Made by a program: the position numbers and the translations under genes. A stretch of 64,000 bases of DNA from positions 62,001 to 126,000 of the forward strand of contig JAPLCC010000015.1 of NCBI GenBank assembly GCA_026392415.1. Direction: 5' to 3'. The notes below the pieces were generated by a model that saw nothing but the letters and a program-made list of their open reading frames with translations, did no database searches and was not told the DNA's origin. Positions within the stretch are counted from its first letter, which is position 1. Each line of letters starts with the position of its first letter. Source of the DNA: Propionibacteriales bacterium. GTDB lineage: Bacteria; Actinomycetota; Actinomycetes; Propionibacteriales; Nocardioidaceae. Positions 45,145 to 54,621 of this stretch are shown here, in pieces.

Positions 45145-45687
45145 ATGACCGAGGACCAGCAGGAGTCCCGGCCCCTCGATGCGCTCGACGCCCGTGAAGC
45201 AGAGAAGAAGGCGGCCCGGGCCCGCATCGAGCACCAGCAGACCTGGGTGGACCTCCAGATCCGCCAGGCGATGGAGCGCGGCGACTTCGACAACCTGCCC
45301 GGCGCCGGCAAGCCGATCGAGGGGCTCGGCGAGACCTACGACCCGGAGTGGTGGCTCAAGAAGCTGGTCGAGCGCGAACACATCGCCGTGCTGCCCCCTG
45401 CGCTCCAGTTGCGCAAGGACGACGCCGAGCTCGAGGGTCGCCTCGATGACCTCGGCTCCGAGAAGGAGGCCCGGACCTTCATCGAGGAGTTCAACGCCCG
45501 GGTCATCCGCGCCCGCTACACCCCCGTCGACGGTCCCCCGCTGATCACGATGCCTCGCGACGTCGAGGCGACCCTCGAGGGCTGGCGTGAGCGTCGCGCC
45601 GCCCGCCGTCGTACGACGCCCGCCGCGCCCGCTGATTCCAGCGGTCCGTCGCCCGCGCGGCCGCGCTGGTGGCGCCGGACTCGTTGA
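45145..45687 (+). CDS. DUF1992 (DnaJ-C28-like) protein
   Basis: 180 residues. The DUF1992 core is clear: QIRQAMERGDFDNLPGAGKP followed by DPEWWLKKLVERE and a helical region, then an Arg/Pro-rich tail. Family members occur in bacteria and in eukaryotic DNAJC28; the function is unknown. The ATG at 45145 follows a GGGGG run at suitable spacing; a GTG three codons earlier is less likely. Confidence 0.85.
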   Translation: MTEDQQESRPLDALDAREAEKKAARARIEHQQTWVDLQIRQAMERGDFDNLPGAGKPIEGLGETYDPEWWLKKLVEREHIAVLPPALQLRKDDAELEGRLDDLGSEKEARTFIEEFNARVIRARYTPVDGPPLITMPRDVEATLEGWRERRAARRRTTPAAPADSSGPSPARPRWWRRTR

Positions 45688-45731
45688 GCAAAAGTTGCGG
45701 TCGATTGCGGACCGGGCGGCCGTTCCACGCC

Positions 45732-45737
45732 TATCGT
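45732..45737 (+). promoter_or_regulatory. -10 box (TATCGT) upstream of the GGDEF-EAL gene
   Basis: TATCGT, six bases (GTGAGG), then the GTG at 45744 of a 48-codon frame. It would start a transcript 130-odd bases before the GGDEF-EAL start. Confidence 0.5.
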
Positions 45738-45743
45738 GTGAGG

Positions 45744-45890
45744 GTGAGGTCACTTGGGAGGGTGGCTGCGGGGCTCGGGCTGCGGCATCGGGAGGTCGCG
45801 TCGGCAGAAGTGGCGACGGGACCACACCTGCGCCCTTCGGGAGCGCCCGGCATCTGCAAACGCGAGCCGGTGGCGCATGGCTTCGCGTGA
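45744..45890 (+). CDS. Possible leaderless leader peptide overlapping the GGDEF-EAL start
   Basis: 48-codon frame from the GTG at 45744, ending at TGA 45888-45890, 11 bases past the ATG of the GGDEF-EAL gene and in a different frame. Its start lies six bases from a TATCGT box, the same spacing as other leaderless genes here. If translated, it would couple initiation of the downstream gene. The peptide has no recognisable features, so it may be purely regulatory or not real. Confidence 0.35.
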   Translation: MRSLGRVAAGLGLRHREVASAEVATGPHLRPSGAPGICKREPVAHGFA

Positions 45891-48399
45891 CGGACTGAGC
45901 AGGGACTCAGGCACCTCGGACGACGAGCGACGGCTGCGGCTCATCATCGAGGCGACGCCCAACGCCATGGTGATGGTCGACGTGGACGGCAACATCGTCC
46001 TGGTCAACTCCCAGACGGAGACCCTCTTCGGCCACACCCGTGAGGACCTGCTCACGATGCGGGTCGAGCAACTCATCCCGGAGCGGTTCCATGCCCGGCA
46101 CGAGGGCTACCGCCGGGGCTTCTTCGCCAGCCCGGACACGCGATCGATGGGCGCCGGACGAGACCTCTACGGCCTGCGCAAGGACGGGCGGGAAGTGCCG
46201 ATCGAGATCGGGCTCAACCCGCTGGAGACCGACGACGGCGCCTTCGTGCTCGCCTCGATCATCGACATCACCGAACGCAAGCGGTCCGAGGAACGTCTGC
46301 TCCACGTGGTCGAGGCAGCACCCAACGCGATGATCATGGTCAACGAAGCCGGCTCCATCGTCCTGGTCAACTCCCAGACCGAGACCTCCTTCGGCTACCG
46401 CCGCGAGGAACTGCTGTCCATGCGCGTCGAAGACCTCATCCCCGAACGGTTCCGGCCCCGGCACGACGCCTTCCGCGCCGGCTTCTTCGCCAGCCCCGAC
46501 CGGCGCGAGATGGGCGTGGGTCGTGAGCTCTTCGGTCGCCGGAAGGACGGCACCGAGATGCCGATCGAGATCGGGCTCAACCCGATCCAGATCCTCGACG
46601 AGAACTTCGTGCTCGCCTCCATCATCGACATCACCGAACGCCTGGTCGTCCAGCGTGCGCAGACCGCGCTGCGTGACGACCTCCTTCGGAAGTCGATCCT
46701 GGACAGCCTCCCGTTCTGCATCATCGCCACCGATGCCGACGGGATCATCGTCACCGCCAACCCGGCCGCCGAGTCGCTCCTCGCCTACCCGCAGCATGAA
46801 CTGGTCGGATCGCCGATCTACGCGATCCACGGGACCGACGAAGAGGTTGCTGCCATCACCGTCGAGCCGGGCGAATCCTTCGGTCTCGACGAACGCGAAT
46901 GGGTGTACCGCCACAAGGACGGCACCAGCATCCCGGTCAACGAATCCAACGCCGCGCTCCTCGACGGCCGTGGGCAGGTGAACGGGTACCTCACGGTGGC
47001 CTACGACATCACCAAACGGAAGCAGGCGCAGGCTGCGGTGCGGCACATGGCGCAGCACGATGTCCTCACCGACCTGCCGAACCGGACGCTGCTGTTCGAT
47101 CACCTGCTCAGTGCCATCGCCCGGGCAGGCACGGACCCGTCCGCGATGATCGTCGTCCTCCTCCTGGACCTCGACCACTTCAAGCGGGTCAACGACTCCC
47201 TCGGACACCATGTCGGGGACGAGCTGCTCCTGCGCATGGTGCCCCGCCTCCAGGGAGCGGTGCGCGAGACCGACCTCGTCTCGAGACTCGGCGGCGACGA
47301 GTTCGTGGTGGTCTTCACCGAGGTGGACGACACCGGCGCCCTCACCGCGCGCATCGACGCGCTCATGAACGGCGTCTCGGCACCGATCGAGATCAACGGC
47401 CACGAGCTCATTGTCACGGCGAGCATGGGCGGCGCGATCTATCCGTACAACGGCAGTGACCCGGCCACCCTGCTCAAGAATGCCGACACCGCGATGTACC
47501 ACGCGAAGACGTCGGGGAGGAACAACTTCCAGTGGTTCCTGGACTCGCTGCTGGATGAGACCAACGACAAGATCGCCTTGGCGGGTTCGCTGCGACATGC
47601 CCTGGATCGGGGCGAGCTCTCCGTCGCCTACCAGCCACTGGTGTCACTCGACACCGGTCACGTGATCGGGATGGAGGCGCTGGCCCGGTGGCACAGCGCT
47701 GACCACGGATCGTTGTCCCCGGCCCGGTTCATCCCGGTCGCGGAGGACAGCGGCATGATCCTTCAGCTCGGCGAGTGGATGCTGCGGCAGGCCTGCACCG
47801 ACGCGATGGCGATCAGGGCAGAGCTGGGCCGACCGCTGCGGCTGGCGGTGAACGTGTCTCCGCGGCAGGTCCGCAGCGACGACTGGTTGAAGACCGTGGC
47901 CGACGTGCTGAACGACACCGGGTTCGACCCGGCCGACCTCGAGCTCGAGATCACCGAGGGCATCCTGATGGAGGACCCGCGCGACGTGATCCAGGTCCTG
48001 CACGCCACGCGGCAGCTCGGGATCAACATCGTGGTCGACGACTTCGGCACCGGCTTCTCGAGCCTCGCCTACCTCACCCGCTTCCCGATCGACAAGATCA
48101 AGATCGACCGCTCCTTCGTGCGTGACCTCACCGTGGACGACGCGGACGCCGCCATCGTCGACACCATCATCGCCATGGCCCACACGTTGAAGATGAAGGT
48201 CGTCGCCGAGGGTGTCGAGACCGATGAGCAGCGGATGTATCTCCGCGAGCGGGCGTGTGACGAGGCACAGGGATACCTCTACAAGGAGGCCGTCGGCGCG
48301 GATCGACTCGTTGCTGCCGTCCGGGAGATCGAGGGAACGCCTGCCGACCGCGTCTCGGCGAGACATCCGTCATACCCGTTGCACCCGACCCGCCGGTAA
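45877..48399 (+). CDS. PAS-PAS-PAS-GGDEF-EAL c-di-GMP enzyme
   Basis: 840 residues, no membrane helix. Three PAS domains (about 25-140, 150-265, 285-390); the first two are close copies of each other. GGDEF domain with intact GGDEF at 472-476 and an inhibitory site RETD (463-466) five residues before it, so it could make c-di-GMP with product feedback. EAL domain with E600 in EALARW and the remaining catalytic residues present ([37 protein letters not shown]), so it could also degrade it. PAS domains presumably sense redox, light or a ligand and set the balance. Confidence 0.93.
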   Translation: MASRDGLSRDSGTSDDERRLRLIIEATPNAMVMVDVDGNIVLVNSQTETLFGHTREDLLTMRVEQLIPERFHARHEGYRRGFFASPDTRSMGAGRDLYGLRKDGREVPIEIGLNPLETDDGAFVLASIIDITERKRSEERLLHVVEAAPNAMIMVNEAGSIVLVNSQTETSFGYRREELLSMRVEDLIPERFRPRHDAFRAGFFASPDRREMGVGRELFGRRKDGTEMPIEIGLNPIQILDENFVLASIIDITERLVVQRAQTALRDDLLRKSILDSLPFCIIATDADGIIVTANPAAESLLAYPQHELVGSPIYAIHGTDEEVAAITVEPGESFGLDEREWVYRHKDGTSIPVNESNAALLDGRGQVNGYLTVAYDITKRKQAQAAVRHMAQHDVLTDLPNRTLLFDHLLSAIARAGTDPSAMIVVLLLDLDHFKRVNDSLGHHVGDELLLRMVPRLQGAVRETDLVSRLGGDEFVVVFTEVDDTGALTARIDALMNGVSAPIEINGHELIVTASMGGAIYPYNGSDPATLLKNADTAMYHAKTSGRNNFQWFLDSLLDETNDKIALAGSLRHALDRGELSVAYQPLVSLDTGHVIGMEALARWHSADHGSLSPARFIPVAEDSGMILQLGEWMLRQACTDAMAIRAELGRPLRLAVNVSPRQVRSDDWLKTVADVLNDTGFDPADLELEITEGILMEDPRDVIQVLHATRQLGINIVVDDFGTGFSSLAYLTRFPIDKIKIDRSFVRDLTVDDADAAIVDTIIAMAHTLKMKVVAEGVETDEQRMYLRERACDEAQGYLYKEAVGADRLVAAVREIEGTPADRVSARHPSYPLHPTRR

Positions 48400-48410
48400 G
48401 TTGTCGGTTC

Positions 48411-49496
48411 GTGAGTCACAAGAGCGCCAAGGACTTTTTCCGCCCGCTGGCCGTGGGTGCGCCCATGCCGCCCCGCGAGATCCCGGCCCGACCGAGCCGC
48501 GCGATCCACTTCTTCGATCCGAGCAACGAGAAGATGGCCGCGAAGATCCCCGGGATGGTCGGCACCGTCGACGTCCTGCTCGGCAACCTGGAGGACGCCG
48601 TCAAGGCCGACAACAAGGTCGCCGCCCGGGAGGGCCTGATCCGGATCGGACAGTCGACCGACTTCGGTCCGACCCAGTTCTGGACGCGGATCAACTCGCT
48701 CGACAGCCCGTGGGTGCTCGACGACCTGACGGCGCTCGTGCCCGCGATCGGCGACAAGCTCGACGTGATCATGGTTCCGAAGGTGCAGGGCGCCGAGGAC
48801 ATCCACTACATCGACCGCCTGCTCGCGCAGCTCGAGGCGAAGGCCGGCATCACCAGGCCGATCCTCGTGCACGCCATTCTCGAGACCGCCCGCGGTGTCG
48901 CGAACATCGAGGAGATCTGCGGCGCCAGCCCGCGCATGCAGGGACTCTCGCTCGGCCCGGCCGACCTCGCGGCCGACCGCAAGATGAAGACGACCCGGGT
49001 CGGCGGCGGCCACCCGGGCTACCTCGTCCGCGAGGACCCGCCCAAGGGCGCTGACGGCACCAGCCAGATCGACGCCCCGCGGGCGATCTTCCAGCAGGAC
49101 CTCTGGCACTACACGATCGCCAAGATGGTCGACGCGTGCGCGACGCACGGCATCTACCCCTACTACGGCCCGTTCGGCGACATCGCCGACGTGGTGGCGT
49201 GTGAGGACCAGTTCCGCAACGCGTTCCTGCTCGGCTGCGTCGGCACCTGGAGCCTGCACCCGAAGCAGATCGCGATCGCCAACCGCGTCTTCGCGCCCAG
49301 CGTCGAGGACATCGCCCACGCCCGCCGCGTCGCTGCCGCCATGGGCGACGGCACCGGCGCCGTGATGATCGACGGCAAGATGGAGGACGACGCCTCACTC
49401 AAGCAGTGCCTGGTGCTGGTCGCCCTTGCTGAGCAGCTTGCCGAGATCGATCCCGAGCTCAAGGCTGCCTACGACGCGATCGAGGTGCAGGCATGA
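48411..49496 (+). CDS. HpcH/HpaI-family CoA-ester lyase, malyl-CoA lyase-like
   Basis: 361 residues, TIM-barrel of the citrate-lyase-beta/malyl-CoA lyase group, which cleaves or forms (S)-malyl-CoA or beta-methylmalyl-CoA. Visible: [11 protein letters not shown] with the metal-binding acid, [16 protein letters not shown], and [17 protein letters not shown] near the C-terminus. Longer than the next gene's product, like the L-malyl-CoA/beta-methylmalyl-CoA lyase subgroup. GTG start with a TAAGTT hexamer eight bases upstream. Overlaps the next gene by four bases (ATGA). Confidence 0.87.
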   Translation: MSHKSAKDFFRPLAVGAPMPPREIPARPSRAIHFFDPSNEKMAAKIPGMVGTVDVLLGNLEDAVKADNKVAAREGLIRIGQSTDFGPTQFWTRINSLDSPWVLDDLTALVPAIGDKLDVIMVPKVQGAEDIHYIDRLLAQLEAKAGITRPILVHAILETARGVANIEEICGASPRMQGLSLGPADLAADRKMKTTRVGGGHPGYLVREDPPKGADGTSQIDAPRAIFQQDLWHYTIAKMVDACATHGIYPYYGPFGDIADVVACEDQFRNAFLLGCVGTWSLHPKQIAIANRVFAPSVEDIAHARRVAAAMGDGTGAVMIDGKMEDDASLKQCLVLVALAEQLAEIDPELKAAYDAIEVQA

Positions 49497-50359
49497 GCGA
49501 GTTCAAGCCCCTGCGGTCCGTCCTCTACATGCCCAGCGCCAACGACCGGGCGCTGGAGAAGGCCAAGACCCTTCCCGCCGACGCGATCATCTTCGACCTC
49601 GAGGACTCCGTCGCGCCCGACGCCAAGGTCGGCGCCCGCCACTCCGCTGCCGCGGCCGTGCAGTCCGGTGAGTACGGCCGTCGCCAGCTGATCATCCGCG
49701 TCAACGGCATCGGCACCGAGTGGCACGACGACGACATCTTGGCAGCGGCGGCGGCCGGACCCGACGTCGTCCTGGTCCCCAAGGTGAACTCCGCCGAGGA
49801 GGTCCGCGCGCTCGTCGACGCCCTCGCCGCAGCTGGAGCACCCGAGAAGACCAAGCTCTGGGCCATGGTCGAGACCCCGATCGGCATGCTCAACGCGCTG
49901 TCGATCGCCACCGCCTCTGAGCGCCTCACCGGCTTCGTGATGGGCACCAACGACCTCGTCAAGGAGCTGTACGCCGAGCACGTTCCCGGCCGCCAGCCCG
50001 TGATCACGGGCCTGGGCCTCGCCCTTCTCGCGGCCCGCGCCGCCGGCATCGTGATCATCGACGGCGTCTACAACGACGTGAAGAACATCGACGGCTTCCT
50101 CGCCGAGTGCGAGCAGGGCCGCCAGATGGGCTTCGACGGCAAGACCCTCATCCACCCCGGTCAGGTCGAGGGCGCGAACACCGCCTTCGCCCCGAGCGAG
50201 CAGGCCGTCGAGGACGCCCGCGGGCTGATCCAGGCCTGGGAGGACGGCAAGGGCGCCGGCGTGGTGACCTACAACGGCAAGATGGTGGAGAGCCTCCACG
50301 TCGAGTCGGCCGAGCGCGCTCTCTCCATCAACGAGGCGATCCAGGCCCTGCAGGCCTGA
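49493..50359 (+). CDS. CoA-ester lyase, CitE-like
   Basis: 288 residues, same superfamily as its neighbour: [18 protein letters not shown] at the start, [14 protein letters not shown] with the metal-ligand Asp/Glu, [14 protein letters not shown] and [14 protein letters not shown]. Stand-alone CitE-like proteins act on citramalyl-CoA, malyl-CoA or related esters. Coupled to the upstream lyase, so the two may handle successive or related C4/C5 CoA esters (for example in propionyl-CoA or glyoxylate metabolism); this pairing is inference. Confidence 0.87.
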   Translation: MSEFKPLRSVLYMPSANDRALEKAKTLPADAIIFDLEDSVAPDAKVGARHSAAAAVQSGEYGRRQLIIRVNGIGTEWHDDDILAAAAAGPDVVLVPKVNSAEEVRALVDALAAAGAPEKTKLWAMVETPIGMLNALSIATASERLTGFVMGTNDLVKELYAEHVPGRQPVITGLGLALLAARAAGIVIIDGVYNDVKNIDGFLAECEQGRQMGFDGKTLIHPGQVEGANTAFAPSEQAVEDARGLIQAWEDGKGAGVVTYNGKMVESLHVESAERALSINEAIQALQA

Positions 50360-50395
50360 GCGTCTGATGGACCCCTCCGGGGTGCCAGCGGGTGC

Positions 50396-51313
50396 TCAGC
50401 CGACGAGCCGTGCGAGCGCGTCCGCCACGGCTGACTGGTGCGCGGGATAGGGGTGGAGCGGAGCACCCGGGCCGACCGGACGCAACCCGGCCACCCACGG
50501 CTCGGCGCCGCAGGCGTCGTGGCCGGCGCTCGCGGCCCACATGTCGACATACTCGACACCAGCGGCGCGGGCGCCCCGTTCGAGGGCGTCGGCCAGGCGC
50601 CGGTTGACCTCCCGCACGAAGGGAACGTCGGCGGCGGCGACCGGCAGGACTTCGCAGGTCCCGCTCTCCGGGACGAGCTGGGGGTAGCCGACCACCACCA
50701 CCTTCGCTTCCGGCGCTCGCTGCCGGATCGCACGGACCGAGCGCACCGTCTCCCTCGCGAGTGCGGACAGCTCGACTCCCAGGCGCGACTCGGCGAACCG
50801 GTCGGAGCCGGTGCACGAGGCTCCCTGCGGTTGCCCGCCCTCCCCGAAGGTGCCGAGGCCGGCGCACTGCGTCGCCAGGGCACCGAACAGGCCGGCGTCG
50901 TTGGCGCCGATGCTCAGGCTGACCAGGTCCGTCTCGGGCGTGACCGCATCCAGCTGGGGTCGTACGTCGGCGCCCCGCTGGGGAGACCGCAGGTCGCGGC
51001 TGGTCGCGCCGGCGCAGCTGACGTCCGTGAGCTGGAGGCCGAGCCGGTCGGCCAGCAGGTGGGGATAGTTGCCGTCGGTACGGAAGCACGCCACGGGGCC
51101 AGTGGAGTCACCGACGCCGGGCGCGGAGGTGAAGGAGTCGCCGAGGGCGACGTACCGCAAACCCAGTGGTGTGGCTTCGACCGAGGGGCTGGCCGACCTC
51201 GCCGCGTCTGCGTCGTCGGTGTCCAGTCCGTCGGACGGGGAGGCGCAGGCGGACAGGGAGACGACAGCCACGAGACCCGCAGCGATCCCCGCGACCCGCG
51301 AGGCGCAGGTCAC
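50396..51313 (-). CDS. SGNH-hydrolase lipoprotein (copy 2)
   Basis: 305 residues. Lipoprotein signal peptide with lipobox LSAC (about residue 23), then an SGNH/GDSL esterase domain: ALGDSFTSAPG (Ser), SLSIGANDAG (Asn), and DACGAEPWV plus HPYPAHQSAVADAL (His). Likely a surface lipase/esterase of the Streptomyces-lipase type with several disulfide cysteines. GTG start overlaps the stop of the paralogous gene upstream (GTGA). Paralogue of the product at 51310-52203. Confidence 0.86.
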   Translation of the reverse strand: MTCASRVAGIAAGLVAVVSLSACASPSDGLDTDDADAARSASPSVEATPLGLRYVALGDSFTSAPGVGDSTGPVACFRTDGNYPHLLADRLGLQLTDVSCAGATSRDLRSPQRGADVRPQLDAVTPETDLVSLSIGANDAGLFGALATQCAGLGTFGEGGQPQGASCTGSDRFAESRLGVELSALARETVRSVRAIRQRAPEAKVVVVGYPQLVPESGTCEVLPVAAADVPFVREVNRRLADALERGARAAGVEYVDMWAASAGHDACGAEPWVAGLRPVGPGAPLHPYPAHQSAVADALARLVG

Positions 51314-52203
51314 GGTGCCTTGCCGTCGCCCGACACCTGCGCGACGAGCAGGTCGGCGACAGCTTCGTGCTCCTCGGCGTACGGGTGGTAGGCGAAACCC
51401 TTGCGCTCGGGATTGCGCGCAGCGCCCTCCACCCAGGGGTCCTTCGCGCAGATGTCGTGACCCTCGGAGAGTGACCACACGTCGACGTACTCGGCGTCGG
51501 CTTCCTCGGCGCCCTTCCTCAGTGCCTCGGTCACGTCGTGGAACACCTGGCGACCGACCCCGTAGTCGGCGGGGGCCAGGGGCAGCGCCGGGCACCAGCC
51601 GGTGGCCGGGACGATCTGTGGGTAGCCGACCACGATGACGCGCGCCTTCGGTGCGCGTTCGAGGATCTTGCCGATTCCGTCCTTGATCTCCTTGGTGATC
51701 TTCTTCAGCCCACGGTCGAGCTTGGCCTTGCGCTGCTCGGCCAGGTCGGTGCACGGCTGGCCACCCGGGTCCTTGCCGCCCAGGTTGACGCAGGTGACGA
51801 CGACGCTGGCGAACAGGCCGTCCTGGTTGCCACCGAGACTGAGCGTCACCAGCTTGGTGTCCTTGGTGACGGCGTCGAGCTGGGGCGCAACCCGTCCGCC
51901 CACCGGCAGTTGCGGGTTCTCGAGGTGGTCCGGGCGGGCTCCGCCGCAGCTCACGTCGTCGAGCTCGAGGTCGAGCGCCTTCGCGACGAGGTGGGGGTAG
52001 TTGGCGTCGGACTGGAGACAGCCCTCGGCACCCGTCTGTTCGCCGAGGTAACCGCCGGAGGTGTAGGAGTCGCCGAGGGCGACGTACTTGTCACCCGCCT
52101 CGATGGCGGCGCCCTTGTTGCCGCCCGCGTCGACATCCTTGGTGCAGGCCGTCAGCGTTGCCAGCAGCACGGTGAGGGTCGCCACGATGGACCACCGGAT
52201 CAT
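51310..52203 (-). CDS. SGNH-hydrolase lipoprotein (copy 1)
   Basis: 297 residues. Lipobox LTAC at about residue 20, then the SGNH domain: ALGDSYTSGG (Ser), LSLGGNQDG (Asn), DICAKDPWV and HPYAEEHEAVADLL (His). The same order of motifs and cysteines as copy 2, so the two arose by tandem duplication. ATG overlaps the stop of the PucR-type gene (ATGA), giving one operon: regulator, lipase 1, lipase 2. Probably hydrolyses lipid or short-chain esters outside the cell. Confidence 0.86.
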   Translation of the reverse strand: MIRWSIVATLTVLLATLTACTKDVDAGGNKGAAIEAGDKYVALGDSYTSGGYLGEQTGAEGCLQSDANYPHLVAKALDLELDDVSCGGARPDHLENPQLPVGGRVAPQLDAVTKDTKLVTLSLGGNQDGLFASVVVTCVNLGGKDPGGQPCTDLAEQRKAKLDRGLKKITKEIKDGIGKILERAPKARVIVVGYPQIVPATGWCPALPLAPADYGVGRQVFHDVTEALRKGAEEADAEYVDVWSLSEGHDICAKDPWVEGAARNPERKGFAYHPYAEEHEAVADLLVAQVSGDGKAP

Positions 52204-53375
52204 CGAGCCACCTCCTCCACACCGAGCGCAAGGGTCAGGGCCAGGACGGTATCGGGGTCCTCCAAACGGTCGCCGAACAGCTCGCGGAGCTGGTTCATGC
52301 GATAGCGGATGGTCTGCGGGTGCAGGAACAACGCCTCGGCGATGTCGTCGCGTCGGCCCTGGTGCAGCAGCCAGGCACGCAGCGTCTCGCGGAGCTTGGC
52401 GGCAGCCGTCGGTCGGAGGTCGGCGAGCGGTGCGAGCACCTGCGCACGCAGGTCCTCGATCGCCGCCGTGTCGGCGGTGAGGACGAGCAGCGGCAGGTGC
52501 TCCTCCGTGTCGCCGGACAGTCCGAGCGCCCGCGCGCGCATCACCCGGTCGTACGACGCGCGCACGTCGAGCCAGTCCCGGGCAGGTCCGACGAGGCAGT
52601 CGCGGTCACGCACCAGCCGCAGCAACGTGGCCCGCCGCCTTCCGTGCGAGTCCGGCACCATCAGCAGCGCCGAACCGTCGAGGTCCGGGAGGTCGGTCAC
52701 CTGCAGCGTGCCGCGGCGGAACAGCTCCTGCAGGGCACCGGCCTGCGACTCGGGCACGATCACGGCGGTCAGGGTCGCCGGTGGCGCCCACTCCGCGCGC
52801 TCCGCGGCGGCCAGCACGGTCGCCTCGGCGGCGCCCGCCAGGAGATTGCGCCCGAGGCGCTCCATCATGCGTTGCCGGATCCGGCCCTCCGTCGCGGACT
52901 CGTCCCGGTGGCCGGCGACGCTCGCGGCCGAGAGCTCGTCGATGTAGGCGAAGACCATCTCGGCGAAGGATGCCATCGCGGCCGGAGCGATCCCCTCCTC
53001 CACGGCCCGCGCCGACAGGTGCTGCCAGGACACCCGGGCGCCGATCCGGTACGCCGACAGCAGCGCGTCGGCCGTGCGGCCGCTGCGCACCTCGCCGCGA
53101 CCGAGCTGGTAGGCACCGTCCACGGCCGAGGACCGCGGCGCCGGGGCGTCCTTGTCGCTGATCATCGAGAGGAACCCGCCGAGCGCGACCTGCACGGCGC
53201 CACGGATGGTCTCGCCCATCGGCCCACCGAAGGCGTCCTCGTAGGCGGGAACCTCGCGGATGATCTGGTGGACGACGTCGTCGGCGACCATCGCGAGGTC
53301 GGCCCGCAGGGCCTTGACCGTGGCGGGAGGAAGCACCGCGGCACCGCTCGGGCGGCGTACCGAACGTCGAGGCAT
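52200..53375 (-). CDS. PucR-family regulator, FasR-like
   Basis: 391 residues with a C-terminal PucR helix-turn-helix (LRAWLLHQGRRDDIAEALFLHPQTIRYRMNQL) of the style found in the Streptomyces fatty-acid regulator FasR. The ATG at 53375 follows AGGAC and is preferred to the in-frame start 16 codons earlier. It is divergent from a reductase/acyl desaturase operon and co-directional with two lipase-like genes, so control of lipid desaturation and lipid hydrolysis is the working inference. FasR similarity is from memory of the family. Confidence 0.85.
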   Translation of the reverse strand: MPRRSVRRPSGAAVLPPATVKALRADLAMVADDVVHQIIREVPAYEDAFGGPMGETIRGAVQVALGGFLSMISDKDAPAPRSSAVDGAYQLGRGEVRSGRTADALLSAYRIGARVSWQHLSARAVEEGIAPAAMASFAEMVFAYIDELSAASVAGHRDESATEGRIRQRMMERLGRNLLAGAAEATVLAAAERAEWAPPATLTAVIVPESQAGALQELFRRGTLQVTDLPDLDGSALLMVPDSHGRRRATLLRLVRDRDCLVGPARDWLDVRASYDRVMRARALGLSGDTEEHLPLLVLTADTAAIEDLRAQVLAPLADLRPTAAAKLRETLRAWLLHQGRRDDIAEALFLHPQTIRYRMNQLRELFGDRLEDPDTVLALTLALGVEEVAR

Positions 53376-53389
53376 CGCGGTCCTTTGTC

Positions 53390-53403
53390 TTTTGCGAACA
53401 AAA
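53390..53403. promoter_or_regulatory. A/T-rich inverted repeat upstream of the FasR-like gene
   Basis: TTTTG, four bases, CAAAA, in an otherwise GC-rich region, 15 bases before the regulator start and about 64 bases before the reductase gene. Possible operator for the divergent pair; short arms keep confidence low. Confidence 0.4.
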
Positions 53404-53466
53404 CCGGGCAGTAGATTCACCAACTGAGGTCATGAGTTTAGCGCGTTCCCCTGCGACCCTTGATAC

Positions 53467-54621
53467 ATGAGCACAACGACCGAGGCCCCGCCCGTGGCGG
53501 CCCGCGCCGGACGGTTCACGTCCCGACTTCGCACGGTCCTCGACGCTGCGGTCACCCCGCTGACCGTCGACGACATCCTCGACCACTTCGCCCCTCTCCG
53601 CCCCGGCGCAGCGGTCGGCCTGCAGGGACGCATCGTCTCCGTCCAGGCCGAGACCGCAGACGCCGCGACGATCGTCATCAAGCCCGGCAAGGACTGGGCC
53701 GGCCACATCCCCGGGCAGTACGTCCGGGTCGGCGTCGACGTCAACGGCATCCGGCTGTGGCGCACCTACTCCCTGACCCACGGCCCGCGCCGCGACGGCC
53801 GCATCTCGATCACCGTCAAGGCGATCCCGGGCGGCACCGTCTCCCAGCACCTGGTGCACAGCGCCCGGGCCGGTCAGATGGTCCACCTCGCCCAGGCGGA
53901 GGGCGACTTCGTCCTCAACACGTCGGGCAACGGACCGACCAAGCTGCTGCTCGTCACCGCCGGCTCCGGCATCACGCCGGTCATCGGCATGCTGCGCAAC
54001 CTCTACAACCGCTCGAACGCCCACAGCGTGGCGGCCGACTTCGACATCGTCCTCGTGCACTCTGCAATGAGCCGCGACGAGGTGATCTTCGGCGCCGAGC
54101 TCCGCGAGCACGCCGACGCCGGACGCATCCGCCTGATCGAGCGCCACACCGACACCGACGGCCTGCTCACCACGGCCGATCTCGAGACCGAGGTCCCCGA
54201 CCTCGCCGAGCGTGCCGCCTACGCCTGTGGCCCGGCCGGCCTGCTCGACACCCTCGAAGCCTTCTACGCCGACCGCCAGCTCACGCTCAACACCGAGCGG
54301 TTCCGCGCGGCCGTCGTCGACACCGAGGGCGAGGGTGGCACGCTCGCCTTCTCCACCGGCCAGGTCGTCGAGGCCGATGCTGCCACCCCGATCCTCGACG
54401 CGGCCGAATCGGCCGGAGTCCTCATGCCCAGCGGCTGCCGGATCGGCATCTGCATGGGTTGCGTGCTGCCCATGAAGTCGGGCGCCGTGCGCGACCTGCG
54501 CACCGGAGTTGTCACCGTCGCCGTCCCGGGTGAGACCAACCCGGGCGGCGTCCCGATCCAGACCTGCATCAGCGCCGCCGCCGGCGACTGCCACCTCGAC
54601 CTCGAAGGAGCCTCCGCATGA
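53467..54621 (+). CDS. Ferredoxin reductase-type oxidoreductase (FAD, NAD(P), 2Fe-2S)
   Basis: 384 residues. FAD domain with RTYSLTH (about 99-105), NAD(P) domain with TAGSGITPVIGML and AYACGPAGL, and a C-terminal plant-type 2Fe-2S domain with cysteines spaced C-x4-C-x2-C (SGCRIGICMGC) and a final Cys in QTCIS. It is the expected electron donor for the desaturase that follows with a four-base overlap (ATGA), as for Rv3230c-DesA3 of Mycobacterium tuberculosis. Confidence 0.93.
   Translation: MSTTTEAPPVAARAGRFTSRLRTVLDAAVTPLTVDDILDHFAPLRPGAAVGLQGRIVSVQAETADAATIVIKPGKDWAGHIPGQYVRVGVDVNGIRLWRTYSLTHGPRRDGRISITVKAIPGGTVSQHLVHSARAGQMVHLAQAEGDFVLNTSGNGPTKLLLVTAGSGITPVIGMLRNLYNRSNAHSVAADFDIVLVHSAMSRDEVIFGAELREHADAGRIRLIERHTDTDGLLTTADLETEVPDLAERAAYACGPAGLLDTLEAFYADRQLTLNTERFRAAVVDTEGEGGTLAFSTGQVVEADAATPILDAAESAGVLMPSGCRIGICMGCVLPMKSGAVRDLRTGVVTVAVPGETNPGGVPIQTCISAAAGDCHLDLEGASA

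Noticed and set aside
50369..50388. Small ACCCC/GGGGT hairpin after the CitE-like gene
   Set aside because: Only five paired bases; too weak to call a terminator.
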